In this document: in pieces, positions 23,252 through 31,800 of the stretch | Layout of the letters: each line of letters begins with the position of its first letter | How positions within the stretch are numbered: position 1 is the stretch's first letter | Source of the DNA: Streptomyces sp. NBC_00569 | GTDB lineage: Bacteria; Actinomycetota; Actinomycetes; Streptomycetales; Streptomycetaceae | Direction: 5' to 3' | Assembly (NCBI RefSeq): GCF_036345255.1 | Contig: NZ_CP107783.1 | Location: forward strand, 5,564,001-5,628,000 | DNA: 64,000 bases | Notes under the pieces: model-generated | The model's database searches: none | Told to the model about the DNA's origin: nothing | What the model saw: only the letters and a program-made list of their open reading frames with translations | Translations under genes and position numbers: made by a program

Positions 23252-24397
23252 TCACGTGAGCCGGGGTTCCACGATCCACCGGCCCTTGCGCATCACGCCC
23301 TTGACCTCGAAGTCCTCGTCGAGGACCACGAGGTCGGCGTCCTTGCCGGGCTCCAGCGAGCCCACCCTGTCGTCCACGCCGAGGAGGCGGGCCGGGTTGG
23401 CGGAGATCGCGCGGACGATGTCCTCGACGGGCAGCTTGTCGATGGTGGCGGCGCGCTTGAACGCGCGGTCCAGCGTGAGCGTCGAGCCGGCGATGGAATT
23501 GCCCTCGACGAGCCGCGCGACGCTGTCCTTCACCTCGACCTCCAGGGTGCCGAGCATGTAGCGGCCGTCGCCGAAGCCCGCGGCGTCCATGGCGTCGGTG
23601 ATGAACGCGACGCGCCCGCTGCCCACATGACGGAACGCCAGCTCCAGGGCGGCCGGGTGCAGATGCGTGCCGTCGTTGATGAGTTCGACGGTGATCCGCT
23701 CGTCCTCCAGGAGCGCCGCGATGGGGCCCGGGGCGCGGTGGCCGATGGCCGGCATGGCGTTGTAGAGGTGCGTGGCGACGGTGGCGCCCGCGTCGATCGC
23801 CTCGACGGTCTGCTCGTACGTGGCGTCGGTGTGGCCGATCGCGGCGATCACGCCGTGCTCGGCGAGGAGGCGTACGGAGTCGATGCCGCCGGGGAGTTCG
23901 GGGGCGAGGGTGACCATCTTGGCCTGGCCGCGCGACGCGTCGAGCAGCTTGCGGACCTCGGCCGGGTCGGGGTCGCGCAGGAGCGTTTCGTCATGGGCGC
24001 CCTTGCGGCACGGGGAGATGAACGGGCCCTCGAAGTGGATGCCCGCGATCTCGCCCTGCTCGGCCAGTTCGGACAGCAGGCCCGCGCGCTGGGTGAGGAA
24101 GTCCGTCTCGCCGGTGACGAAGGACGCGACGACCGTCGTGGTGCCGTGCAGGCGGTGCGTGCGGACGCCCTTGAGGATGTCGTCGATCGATCCCGAGGTG
24201 AAGGAGGCCCCGCCGCCGCCGTGGTTGTGCATGTCGACGAAGCCGGGCACGACCCAGTGGCCGGTGAGATCGGTGGAGGGGGCGCCGGCCGGCGCGCTGC
24301 CGGCGATCCTCGCGCCGTCCACGATCACGCGTCCGTTCTCGACGACGCCGGCCGGCAGGACGACGCGGGCGCCGGAGAGAACATTCAGAGCGGCCAT
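23252..24397 (-). CDS. nagA: N-acetylglucosamine-6-phosphate deacetylase
   Basis: A 381-residue amidohydrolase that removes acetate from GlcNAc-6-P to give GlcN-6-P, a central step in chitin and cell-wall recycling. The metal-site residues are visible: HNH at 57-59 in DMHNHGGGG, Glu in HFEGPFISP, His in IGHTDATYEQT and ATHLYNAMP, and Asp in ITDAMDAAG. Its ATG overlaps the nagK stop by one base (TGATG), so it is translationally coupled to nagK. A DasR-type box precedes the operon. MurQ, encoded 15 kb away in this window, makes its substrate from MurNAc-6-P. Confidence 0.95.
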   Translation of the reverse strand: MAALNVLSGARVVLPAGVVENGRVIVDGARIAGSAPAGAPSTDLTGHWVVPGFVDMHNHGGGGASFTSGSIDDILKGVRTHRLHGTTTVVASFVTGETDFLTQRAGLLSELAEQGEIAGIHFEGPFISPCRKGAHDETLLRDPDPAEVRKLLDASRGQAKMVTLAPELPGGIDSVRLLAEHGVIAAIGHTDATYEQTVEAIDAGATVATHLYNAMPAIGHRAPGPIAALLEDERITVELINDGTHLHPAALELAFRHVGSGRVAFITDAMDAAGFGDGRYMLGTLEVEVKDSVARLVEGNSIAGSTLTLDRAFKRAATIDKLPVEDIVRAISANPARLLGVDDRVGSLEPGKDADLVVLDEDFEVKGVMRKGRWIVEPRLT

Positions 24398-25344
24398 CAG
24401 GCGACTACCTCCGTGGAATCGGTGGACCGGGCGAGCAGGTCCCAGGCGAGCAGGCCCGCGCCCAGGCAGCCGGCGGTGTCCCCGAGGGCCGCCGGGACGA
24501 TCGTGGGCAGCTTCTGGAACGTCACGCGTTCCTCGACGGCGGCCCGCAGTGGTGTGAACAAGGTTTCCCCCGCCTCGGCCAGACCGCCACCGATGATCAG
24601 GGTGCGCGGGTCCAGCAGAGTGAGCGCCGTGACGAGCCCGTCGGCGAGCGCCTCCACGGCCTCCCGCCAGACCTGCCGCGCCCGGGGGTCACCGGACTCG
24701 ACGGCCTTGGCGCAGTCCGCGGCGTCCGCCTCCGGATCGCCGGTGGCCTCGGCCCAGGCGAGCGAGACCGCCGAGGCGGACGCGTAGCGCTCCAGGCAGC
24801 CGCGCTGGCCGCAGCTGCAGTCCGTGCCGCCGGGGCGTACGACGATGTGGCCGATCTCGCCGGCCGAGCCGTGCGCGCCGGGTTCGATGCGGCCGGCGAT
24901 GCCGATGGCGCCGGCGATGCCCGTGCCGAGCGGCACGAACAGGAAGCGGTCGGCGCCCTTGCCCGCGCCGAGCCGTCCCTCGCCGAGGCCGCCGGTGCGC
25001 ACGTCGTGGCCGAGGGCGACGGGGATGCCGTCGAGCCGATCGCTCAGCAGTCTGCGCATCGGCACGTCGCGCCAGCCGAGGTTCGACGCGTACAGGGCGA
25101 TGCCGTGCTCGTCGTCGACGATGCCCGGCACCGCGACGCCGGCCGCGGAGGCCGGCTCCCCGAGGTGTTCCTCGCCGTACGCCCGCAGGTCGGCGGCGAA
25201 GCCGAGTATCGTCTCGACGACCGCGTCGGGCCCACGCTCGCGGCCGGTGGCGCGCCGCGTCTGGTGGAGCAGGGTGCCGTCGGCCCCGACCAGCGCGGCC
25301 TTCATTCCGGTGCCGCCCACATCGAGGGCGATGACATGTCTCAC
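24397..25344 (-). CDS. nagK: ROK-family N-acetylglucosamine kinase
   Basis: A 315-residue ROK sugar kinase. The ATP loop is ALDVGGTGMKAAL at the N-terminus; the catalytic Asp lies in VALGHDVRTG; the ROK zinc motif is DCSCGQRGCLERYAS with His in GEIGHIVV. Position directly before nagA and a DasR-type box upstream make GlcNAc the best substrate (GlcNAc + ATP to GlcNAc-6-P), as for the nagKA operon known in Streptomyces. GTG at 25344 matches the conserved start; the frame is open seven codons further. First gene of the operon. Confidence 0.9.
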   Translation of the reverse strand: MRHVIALDVGGTGMKAALVGADGTLLHQTRRATGRERGPDAVVETILGFAADLRAYGEEHLGEPASAAGVAVPGIVDDEHGIALYASNLGWRDVPMRRLLSDRLDGIPVALGHDVRTGGLGEGRLGAGKGADRFLFVPLGTGIAGAIGIAGRIEPGAHGSAGEIGHIVVRPGGTDCSCGQRGCLERYASASAVSLAWAEATGDPEADAADCAKAVESGDPRARQVWREAVEALADGLVTALTLLDPRTLIIGGGLAEAGETLFTPLRAAVEERVTFQKLPTIVPAALGDTAGCLGAGLLAWDLLARSTDSTEVVA

Positions 25345-25371
25345 GGGGACAGTCTCGCGCCTCAACCCGCG

Positions 25372-25387
25372 AGAGGTCTAGTCCACT
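25372..25387 (-). promoter_or_regulatory. DasR-responsive element (dre) upstream of nagKA
   Basis: AGAGGTCTAGTCCACT; its reverse complement AGTGGACTAGACCTCT matches the dre consensus AGTGGTCTAGACCACT at 14 of 16 positions. It lies 28 bp upstream of the nagK start. DasR, the GntR-family GlcN-6-P sensor, is known to repress nagKA through such a site. Confidence 0.85.
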
Positions 25388-25466
25388 TGCACGGATCTTG
25401 CGTCGATGTGTACGGATGATGCGTTTCCGCTTCCCCGGCGAAGGCCCGTTGCGGGTGCGAAACCCG

Positions 25467-25482
25467 TGTGGTGTAGACCTTA
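25467..25482 (+). promoter_or_regulatory. dre-like site upstream of sugar-binding lipoprotein gene
   Basis: TGTGGTGTAGACCTTA keeps the core GTGGTNTAGACC of the DasR box (11 of 16 to the consensus). It lies 71 bp before the divergent substrate-binding protein gene, which suggests that gene may join the amino-sugar regulon. Confidence 0.5.
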
Positions 25483-25552
25483 TGGCCGGGCCTCGTGAGC
25501 ATTCCGGGCCCGAAATCCTGACGAGCGACATCAAGAGGGTGGGAAACCGGCT

Positions 25553-26812
25553 GTGCAGCGGCGCATGACAGGTCTGACGGCGGCGGTGGCCGCGCTCGGC
25601 ATGGCGGCGACGCTGGCCGCCTGCGGGGGCCCGGGCTCCGACGACGTGACCCTGAAGCTGGTGGCCGCCGACTACGGCGACTCCCCGGCGAACAGCTCCC
25701 AGAAGTACTGGGACAAGCTGTCCGCCGCCTTCGAGAAGAAGAACCCCGGCATCAAGGTCGACGTCAGCGTCTACTCCTGGAACGACGTCGACGCCAAGGT
25801 CAAGAAGATGGTCGCGGACGGCCACGCGCCCGACATGGCGCAGATCGGCGCGTACTCCGACTATGCCGCGAGCGGCAAGCTCTACAGCGCGAACGACCTG
25901 CTCTCCATCCCCGTGCAGTCCGACTTCCTGCCGCAGCTCGCCGCCGCCGGTGAGGTCTCCCGCGTCCAGTACGGCATGCCCTTCGCGTCCTCCACGCGGC
26001 TGCTGTTCTATAACAAGACCCTCTTCGACAAGGCCGGCCTGACCCCGCCGCAGACCTGGGCCCAGCTCCAGGCCGACGCCAAGGCCCTCAAGGCGCGCGG
26101 CGTGAAGATCCCCTACGCGCTCCCGCTGGGCCGCGAGGAGGCGCAGGCCGAGACGATGATGTGGATGCTGAGCGGCGGCTCCGGGTACACCGACGACGTC
26201 GGCACCTACAGCATCGACTCCCCGCAGAACGTCAGGACCTTCGAGTGGCTGAAGGACGACCTGGTCGGCCAGGGCCTCACCGGCCCGACCCCGCCCGCCA
26301 AGCTCGACCGCGCACAGGCCTTCGCGGCCTTCACGCGCGGTGACGTCGGCATGCTCAACGGGCACCCGACGCTGATGCAGATGGCCGCCAAGAAGGGCGT
26401 CAGGTTCGGCACGGTGCCGATGCCCGGCATCCACGGCAGGGCCCGTTCGACCATGGGCGTCGCCGACTGGATGATGGCGTTCCGGCAGAACGGCCACAAG
26501 GACCAGGTCGGCAAGTTCCTCGACTTCGTCTACAGCGAGAAGAACGTCCTCGACTTCTCGCGCGAGTACGACCTCCTGCCGGTCACCAACTCCGCGTCGG
26601 ACACGATGGCCGACAGGCGTGACCAGAAGCTCTCGCAGTTCCTCGGAGAGCTGCCGAACTCGCAGCTCTACCCCGTCGGCAAGATGTCCTGGGCCCAGGT
26701 CAGCGCCGGCGTCAAGCGCGAGATCGGCTCGGCCGTCGGCCCCAACGGCAACCCGGGCGCCACCCTCGGCCGCCTTCAGCGCTCGGCCGACGCGGCGGAG
26801 AACGCGGAGTAG
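25553..26812 (+). CDS. sugar ABC transporter substrate-binding lipoprotein
   Basis: A 419-residue extracellular solute-binding protein of family 1 (maltose/oligosaccharide type). The signal peptide ends in the lipobox LAAC at about residue 24. The mature protein has the usual hinge segments, e.g. GMPFASSTRLLFYNKTLF and FTRGDVGMLNGHPT. GTG at 25553 or ATG at 25565 could start it. No permease or ATPase genes are next to it, so it must use partners encoded elsewhere, such as MsiK-type ATPases common in Streptomyces. It diverges from nagKA across a region with two dre-like boxes, so its ligand may be an amino sugar or chitin-derived oligosaccharide. Confidence 0.88.
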   Translation: MQRRMTGLTAAVAALGMAATLAACGGPGSDDVTLKLVAADYGDSPANSSQKYWDKLSAAFEKKNPGIKVDVSVYSWNDVDAKVKKMVADGHAPDMAQIGAYSDYAASGKLYSANDLLSIPVQSDFLPQLAAAGEVSRVQYGMPFASSTRLLFYNKTLFDKAGLTPPQTWAQLQADAKALKARGVKIPYALPLGREEAQAETMMWMLSGGSGYTDDVGTYSIDSPQNVRTFEWLKDDLVGQGLTGPTPPAKLDRAQAFAAFTRGDVGMLNGHPTLMQMAAKKGVRFGTVPMPGIHGRARSTMGVADWMMAFRQNGHKDQVGKFLDFVYSEKNVLDFSREYDLLPVTNSASDTMADRRDQKLSQFLGELPNSQLYPVGKMSWAQVSAGVKREIGSAVGPNGNPGATLGRLQRSADAAENAE

Positions 26813-26822
26813 CGTCGCTGCC

Positions 26823-27149
26823 GTGAGCGAACCGCCGTACGCAGAGACAGAGACAGAGCCGGGGACAGAGCCGGCGCCCGAGTCGGGGCCGGCGCCCGAG
26901 CCCGAGTCCGCCCGGGAGACGTCCGGCGCCCTGTCCCCCCGTGAGCAGGGCGTCCTCGCCCTGGAGCGGCGCGGGTGGGCGTCGGCCGGGGCCAAGGAGC
27001 GCGCCGTGCGCGAGGAGCTGGGGCTCGCCCCGGTGCGCTACTACCAGCTGCTCAACGCGCTCCTCGACGACCCGAGGGCCCTCGCCCACGACCCGGTCAC
27101 CGTCAACCGGCTGCGCCGGGTACGGGACGCGCGCCGCGAGGAACGCTGA
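26823..27149 (+). CDS. DUF3263 domain protein
   Basis: A 108-residue small protein: an acidic, repetitive N-terminal half rich in Glu, Pro and Thr (ETETEPGTEPAPESGPAPE), then a helical domain of about 60 residues, LSPREQGVLALERRGWAS to HDPVTVNRLRRVRDARR, typical of DUF3263. This domain resembles a short helix-turn-helix and may bind DNA, but no function is established. GTG at 26823 is 10 bp after the stop of the lipoprotein gene, so it is probably in the same transcript. Confidence 0.85.
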   Translation: MSEPPYAETETEPGTEPAPESGPAPEPESARETSGALSPREQGVLALERRGWASAGAKERAVREELGLAPVRYYQLLNALLDDPRALAHDPVTVNRLRRVRDARREER

Positions 27150-27196
27150 CCCGCACGCCAGGAGTGCGGTCCGCCTCCCGCGGATAGGCTCGGCGC

Positions 27197-28054
27197 ATGG
27201 GCAGCCCTCAGCAGCACGACCTGCCGTCGCCTGTGACCTCCGCCGGGCGTGACGGCCTCGACGTACTCCTCTCGGACCCCGCGCGGGCCGTGATCGCGCT
27301 CGACTTCGACGGCACGCTCGCGCCGATCGTGCCCGACCCCGAACAGGCCCGCGCCCACCCGGGCGCCGTCCGCGCGCTCGCCGCGCTGGCACCGCAGGTC
27401 GCGTCCGTCGCCGTGATCACCGGTCGCCCCGCCGGCGTCGCCGTACGCCACGGCGGCTTCGCGGGCATCCCGGGCCTCGAACACCTCGTGGTCCTCGGCC
27501 ACTACGGCGCCGAGCGCTGGGACGCCGTCACCGGCACGGTCCACGCCCCCGCCCCGCACCCCGGCGTCGCGGCCGTCCGGGCCGAACTGCCCGGGGTCCT
27601 GGAGTCCGTGGGCGCCTGGCGCGGCACCTGGATCGAGGAGAAGGGCCGGGCCGTCGCCGTCCACACGCGCCGCGCGGCCGACCCGCAGGCGGCGTTCGAG
27701 GCGCTGCGCGCGCCCCTGTCCGACCTCGCGGCCCGGCACGGCCTGATCGTCGAGCCCGGCCGGCTCGTCCTGGAACTGCGGCCGCCCGGCATGGACAAGG
27801 GCGCCGCGCTCAGCGCCTATGTACGGGAAGTGGGCGCGACGTCGGTCCTGTACGGGGGCGACGACCTCGGCGACCTGTCCGCGTTCGCCGCCGTCGACGA
27901 GCTCCGCAAGGACGGGGTGCCGGGGCTGCTGGTGTGCAGCGGCAGCTCGGAGGTCACGGAGCTGGCGGAACGCGCTGACGTGGTGGTGGACGGACCGGAG
28001 GGAGTGGTGGGGCTGCTGTCGGGTCTGGCCGGCGCGATCAGCTCCCGGGCCTAG
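27197..28054 (+). CDS. otsB: trehalose-6-phosphate phosphatase
   Basis: A 285-residue HAD-superfamily phosphatase giving trehalose from trehalose-6-P. The nucleophile motif is ALDFDGTLAPI (Asp36 and Asp38); motif II is the Thr in AVITGRP; the cap contains HYGAERWD; motif IV is GGDDLGDLSAF with the metal-binding Asp pair. Start ATG 27197. It converges on otsA, encoded on the other strand. Its TAG stop is supplied by a CTAG that also forms the edge of an inserted MITE-like element, which separates it from otsA. Confidence 0.93.
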   Translation: MGSPQQHDLPSPVTSAGRDGLDVLLSDPARAVIALDFDGTLAPIVPDPEQARAHPGAVRALAALAPQVASVAVITGRPAGVAVRHGGFAGIPGLEHLVVLGHYGAERWDAVTGTVHAPAPHPGVAAVRAELPGVLESVGAWRGTWIEEKGRAVAVHTRRAADPQAAFEALRAPLSDLAARHGLIVEPGRLVLELRPPGMDKGAALSAYVREVGATSVLYGGDDLGDLSAFAAVDELRKDGVPGLLVCSGSSEVTELAERADVVVDGPEGVVGLLSGLAGAISSRA

Positions 28055-28240
28055 GGCCTGTCCGGCGGATCTTGTCGCGGGCGCGGGGTCTGGCACGCCG
28101 ACCTGCGGCGTTGTCGTCGGTTGCCAACGCTCCGCGTTGTCGCCCTCCTCCGCCTTGCATCTCGACGCACCAGACCCCGCTCACCAGCACAGATCAGCGC
28201 AGGCCCCCGAGTGCGACCTGATCCGCCGGACAGACCCTAG
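28051..28240. mobile_element. MITE-like element with CTAG target duplication between otsB and otsA
   Basis: The ends are inverted repeats: GG(C/T)CTGTCCGGCGGATC reads inward from 28055 and, on the other strand, from 28236 (one mismatch). CTAG flanks both sides (28051-28054 and 28237-28240), as expected for a 4-bp target duplication. Inside are a second inverted pair (GGGGTCTGG near 28085, CCAGACCCC near 28172) and no coding sequence. The unit is 182 bp. I recall the same sequence as a common Streptomyces intergenic repeat; the transposase that moves it is not in the window. The otsB and otsA stop codons are both the TAG of the flanking CTAGs. Confidence 0.8.
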
Positions 28241-29646
28241 CCCCGCGCCTGGGCCCGCAGCGCGTCGAGCTGGTCCAGGAACCACTGGGCGGGCGGCAGC
28301 GCGGTCGCCGCGGCCGCGAGCCGCTTCGTGCGTTCGGCGCGCTCCCCGTCGCCCATGAGCAGTGCGGTGTGCAGGGCTCCGGCCGTCGCCGACACGTCGT
28401 ACGGGTTCACCACGAGCGCGTCGTCGCCCAGCTCCTCGTACGCCCCCGCCTCTCGCGACAGGACCAGCGCGCAGCCCTCGTCGGAGACGACCGGGACCTC
28501 CTTGGCGACGAGGTTCATGCCGTCCCTGATCGGGTTGACCAGCGCCACGTCGGCCAGCCGGTACGCGGCCAGGGAGCGGGCGAAGTCGTCCTTCACATGG
28601 AGTACGACCGGGATCCAACTCTCCGTACCGAAGCGGGAGTTGATCTCCCCGGCGACCCGGGACACCTCGTCGGTGTACTCCCGGTAGACCGCGAGGTCCT
28701 GCCGTGACGGGTACGCGAAGGCGACATGCACCACCCGCTCGCGCCACTCGGGGTGCTCATCGAGGAGGAGGCCGTACGCGTGCAGGCCGCGCACGATGTT
28801 CTTCGACAGCTCCGTGCGGTCCACGCGGACGATCACCTTGCGGTCCGGGCCGCCGATCTGCTCCCGCAGCGCGGCGAGCCGCTCCTCGACATCGGGGCGG
28901 CGCGAGCGCTCCCGCAGGAAGTCCGCGTCCGCGCCCAGGCCGTGCACCCCGATCTCGGTACCGAACGTGCCGCCCACCACGGCCTCGCAGCACGCCGTGA
29001 ACGTGTCCGCCCAGCGCCGCGTCAGGAAGCCGAGCCGGTCCGCGCCCAGCATCCCGCGCAGCAGCTGCCCGGCGATGTCGTCCGGCAGCATCCGGAAGTA
29101 GTCGACCGGCGCCCACGGGGTGTGCGAGAAGTGCCCGATGCGCAGGTCGCCGCGCAGCTCCCGCAGCATCCCCGGCACGAGCGCCAGGTGGTAGTCCTGC
29201 ACGACGACCGCGGCGCCCGGCCCGGCCTCCGCGGCCAGCGCCTCCGCGAACGCCCGGTTGTAGGCCTCGTACGACGCCCACTGCGCACGGAACCGTGGCC
29301 CGAAGACCGGCTCCAGGGGCGTCTGGTAGAGCATGTGGTGGACGAACCAGAGGACCGAGTTCGCGATGCCGTTGTACGCGTCGGCGTACACCTCGGGGTC
29401 GATGTCGAGCATCCGCACGCCGGGCTCGCCGACGCCGCGCCGCACCGCCTCGCGGTCGCCTTCGCCGAGGGCCGCGCACACCCACACCGCGCTCGCCCCG
29501 TCCGGGTCCTGTCCGATCGCGGAGAGCCCGGAGACGAGCCCGCCCCCGCCGCGCCGCGCGTCGAGCGTCCCGTCGGCCCCGAGCTCGTACGAGACCGGAC
29601 CGCGGTTGGACGCGACGAGGATCTGTGCACCCTGCGTGGAAGCCAT
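28237..29646 (-). CDS. otsA: alpha,alpha-trehalose-phosphate synthase
   Basis: A 469-residue GT20 glycosyltransferase joining UDP-(or GDP-)glucose and glucose-6-P into trehalose-6-P. Visible family motifs: QILVASNRGPVSY at the N-terminus, the N-loop RRGGGGLVSG, WFVHHMLY, VQDYHLALVPG, HFSHTPWAPVDYFR, VDRTELSKNI, and the C-terminal NPIRDGMNLVAKE with the nucleotide-sugar Glu. ATG at 29646 (MASTQGAQ) is chosen; the frame opens 11 codons earlier. It converges on otsB, its pathway partner. A terminator separates it from the gene upstream, so it has its own promoter. Confidence 0.95.
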   Translation of the reverse strand: MASTQGAQILVASNRGPVSYELGADGTLDARRGGGGLVSGLSAIGQDPDGASAVWVCAALGEGDREAVRRGVGEPGVRMLDIDPEVYADAYNGIANSVLWFVHHMLYQTPLEPVFGPRFRAQWASYEAYNRAFAEALAAEAGPGAAVVVQDYHLALVPGMLRELRGDLRIGHFSHTPWAPVDYFRMLPDDIAGQLLRGMLGADRLGFLTRRWADTFTACCEAVVGGTFGTEIGVHGLGADADFLRERSRRPDVEERLAALREQIGGPDRKVIVRVDRTELSKNIVRGLHAYGLLLDEHPEWRERVVHVAFAYPSRQDLAVYREYTDEVSRVAGEINSRFGTESWIPVVLHVKDDFARSLAAYRLADVALVNPIRDGMNLVAKEVPVVSDEGCALVLSREAGAYEELGDDALVVNPYDVSATAGALHTALLMGDGERAERTKRLAAAATALPPAQWFLDQLDALRAQARG

Positions 29647-29682
29647 ACGGGCAAAGTAGCCCGGCCCGTAAACGCTCAAACG

Positions 29683-29713
29683 TACGGCCGGACTCCGTGG
29701 GAGTCCGGCCGTA
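29683..29713 (-). terminator. terminator after LAxTG protein gene
   Basis: A 14-bp stem TACGGCCGGACTCC (29683-29696) with 29700-29713 and a 3-base loop. On the minus strand it follows the sortase-substrate gene and precedes otsA. Confidence 0.85.
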
Positions 29714-29755
29714 TACGATCCGCCGTCCGCCTGCCGCGGCGGTTACCCGCGCGGG

Positions 29756-30634
29756 TCAGTACCGGCGGCTGCGCGCCGCCGCCACCGCGAGGACACCGAG
29801 CGTGCACAGGGCCGCCGCGAGACCGCCGTACAGAAAACGGTCCGAGTCACCGGTGTCGGCCAGCGCGCTGCCGTGCGCCTCCTGAGCCGGGGCCGGGCGG
29901 GCCTGCTCCCGCCTGGCGGTGATGACCGAGGTGCACGGGTCGCCCTCGCCGGGCCGGGCCTTCGGGCAGTTGGTGCGGGGCACGTCGGCCGTCACGGTGA
30001 TCACGGTGGCCCGGCCCGCCGTGCAGGACGCCTTCACGCGCTGTGTGATGACGACCTCGCCGTGGGCCGCGACGTCACCCTTCCAGACGTACACGGCCCC
30101 CCGCTTCGTGACGCTCCCGGCGGAGGCGACCGGGGCCGAGCCCGCCGTCACGGGCCACTCGACGGCGACGCCGGTGCGCTTCCTGGCGGAGAAGTCGGCG
30201 ATCGTGACGGTGTTCCCGGTCTCCGCGCACGGCGGCGCGGCGGGCCGCTCCGGCACGCTCGTGATGCGCAGGGCGGGCGGCGCCGGCGCGTACGTCACCT
30301 TCGCGCCGGGCGGGATCGTCACCCGGCCGGTGCTGGAGCCGTAACCGGCCGTCGTACCGGCCGTGTTGACGCGCTGCGTCACGAACGTGTCGTTGCGGCC
30401 GCCCCGGCCGCCGCCGGCCGCCGCGCAGCGCGCCGTCAGGCCGGCCGGCGCGGCCCGGCAGCCCATGACCGTGTTGCCGATGTAGCGCTTGGTGAACGGC
30501 GCGACCGCGTCCGCCGAGGCGGGGGCCGCGGCGCCGAGCGCCGTCAGTGCGGTGGCCGTGGCGACGAGCGCCCCGGCGGTGCGGGTGGCGGCTGCGCGCA
30601 GCCGTCGCTCACCCGAAACTTGTCTGAGCCACAT
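29756..30634 (-). CDS. secreted LAxTG (sortase E-type) surface protein
   Basis: A 292-residue exported protein. After a basic start comes an Ala-rich signal peptide ending near ASADA (about residue 43). The middle part has six Cys and beta-rich repeats resembling DUF11/adhesin-like domains (GRVTIPPGAKVTYA, TGVAVEWPVTAGS, VVITQRVKAS). The C-terminus is a cell-wall sorting signal: LADTG, a hydrophobic stretch (LYGGLAAALCTLGVLAVAAA) and a final RSRRY, as recognised by class E sortases of Streptomyces. No sortase gene is nearby. Start ATG 30634; a TTG six codons earlier is possible. Confidence 0.78.
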   Translation of the reverse strand: MWLRQVSGERRLRAAATRTAGALVATATALTALGAAAPASADAVAPFTKRYIGNTVMGCRAAPAGLTARCAAAGGGRGGRNDTFVTQRVNTAGTTAGYGSSTGRVTIPPGAKVTYAPAPPALRITSVPERPAAPPCAETGNTVTIADFSARKRTGVAVEWPVTAGSAPVASAGSVTKRGAVYVWKGDVAAHGEVVITQRVKASCTAGRATVITVTADVPRTNCPKARPGEGDPCTSVITARREQARPAPAQEAHGSALADTGDSDRFLYGGLAAALCTLGVLAVAAARSRRY

Positions 30635-30670
30635 AAAGGGCAATGTAGGCAAAACATACGATTGCCCCGG

Positions 30671-31618
30671 CTACGCCACGCGGCGCTCCGCGTACTCGGT
30701 GATTTCGGTCATCGGGGGGCGTTCCTCGGTGTCCACATCATGCGTGCGCGGCTCGAATCCCTGTTCCCCGCGCTCGAACTGGGTGAGCACCGGACGTACG
30801 AGGTGCCCGCGCGCGAGCCGCAGTTGCGCGGTGCGGTAGATCGCCGCGGCCATCCGCCCGAGCGCCTGCCCGTCCTGGTGCCGGTGCTTGCGCACGCCCA
30901 CGTCGACCTGCCCGAGCGCGTCCAGGCCCACCGTGTGCAGCGCGTCGACGAGAAGACCGAGCTCGACTCCGTAACCGACGGGGAACGGCAGGCGCTCCAG
31001 GAGCGACCTGCGGGCCGCGTACTCGCCGCCGAGCGGCTGCACGAACCCCGCGAGCAGCGGCCAGTGCAGATTGAGGACGGGGCGCGCGACCAGCTCCGTG
31101 ACCCGGCCCCCCTGGCCCGCGGCGGACCCGAGCGGGCGGTCGTACATCGCCTTCACGAAGTCCACGCCGGGATCCGTGAGCAGCGGGCCCACGATCCCCG
31201 AGACGAAGTCCGCGGAGAACTCCTTCAGGTCCGCGTCGACGAAGCAGACGATGTCGCCGCCCGTCACGAGCAGCGAGCGCCACAGCACCTCGCCCTTGCC
31301 GGGCAGGGCCGGGATCCTCGGCAGGATCGTGTCCCGGTGCACGACGCGCGCCCCGGCGGCCCGCGCGACCTCGGCCGTACGGTCCGTCGAGCCCGAGTCG
31401 ATCACCACCAGCTCGTCGACCAGCGGCACCCGCTCCGTCATCAGGGCGCGCCGGATCTCGGCGACGATCTCGCCGACCGTCTCCTCCTCGTTCAGCGCGG
31501 GCAGTACCACGCTCACCGAGGTGCCCGAGGCACGCTTCGCGGCGATCAACTGAGGGAGCGGGCGGTCCGACACCGACCAGGAACGCCTGCTCAGCCAGCG
31601 CTCAACTTCTTCCAGCAC
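30671..31618 (-). CDS. gpgS: glucosyl-3-phosphoglycerate synthase
   Basis: A 315-residue GT-A glycosyltransferase (GT81) that transfers glucose from a nucleotide sugar to 3-phosphoglycerate, first step to glucosylglycerate, a compatible solute and methylglucose-polysaccharide primer. Motifs: SVSVVLPALNEEETVGEIV, the PGKGEVLWRSL loop, the metal-binding VDAD, and the GpgS signature YDRPLG with GGRVTELVARP. GTG at 31618. It sits upstream (same strand) of the sortase-substrate gene and otsA, so three osmolyte genes are clustered. The phosphatase GpgP is not evident here; a HAD or histidine phosphatase elsewhere may serve. Confidence 0.9.
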   Translation of the reverse strand: MLEEVERWLSRRSWSVSDRPLPQLIAAKRASGTSVSVVLPALNEEETVGEIVAEIRRALMTERVPLVDELVVIDSGSTDRTAEVARAAGARVVHRDTILPRIPALPGKGEVLWRSLLVTGGDIVCFVDADLKEFSADFVSGIVGPLLTDPGVDFVKAMYDRPLGSAAGQGGRVTELVARPVLNLHWPLLAGFVQPLGGEYAARRSLLERLPFPVGYGVELGLLVDALHTVGLDALGQVDVGVRKHRHQDGQALGRMAAAIYRTAQLRLARGHLVRPVLTQFERGEQGFEPRTHDVDTEERPPMTEITEYAERRVA

Positions 31619-31800
31619 GGTGCGCGGCTCCTCACTGTCTGAACTGTCTGATCACGAACTGTGATCCATCTCGCGGTTCGGACGACTATCTCAAGCGTCC
31701 AGGCCTTCGGTTACAGTCTTGAACAACGCCGGTGACCATCGCATGTCGGGGTCGCCGCCGCGCTTGAGTGATCAAGTGCCAGCTCAACAACCGAATAGCG

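Noticed and set aside
23225..23260. Possible DasR box (TAGGCCCAGACCTCA) near the nagA 3' end
   Set aside because: Only about half of the consensus positions match and it lies downstream of nagA, not before a gene start.
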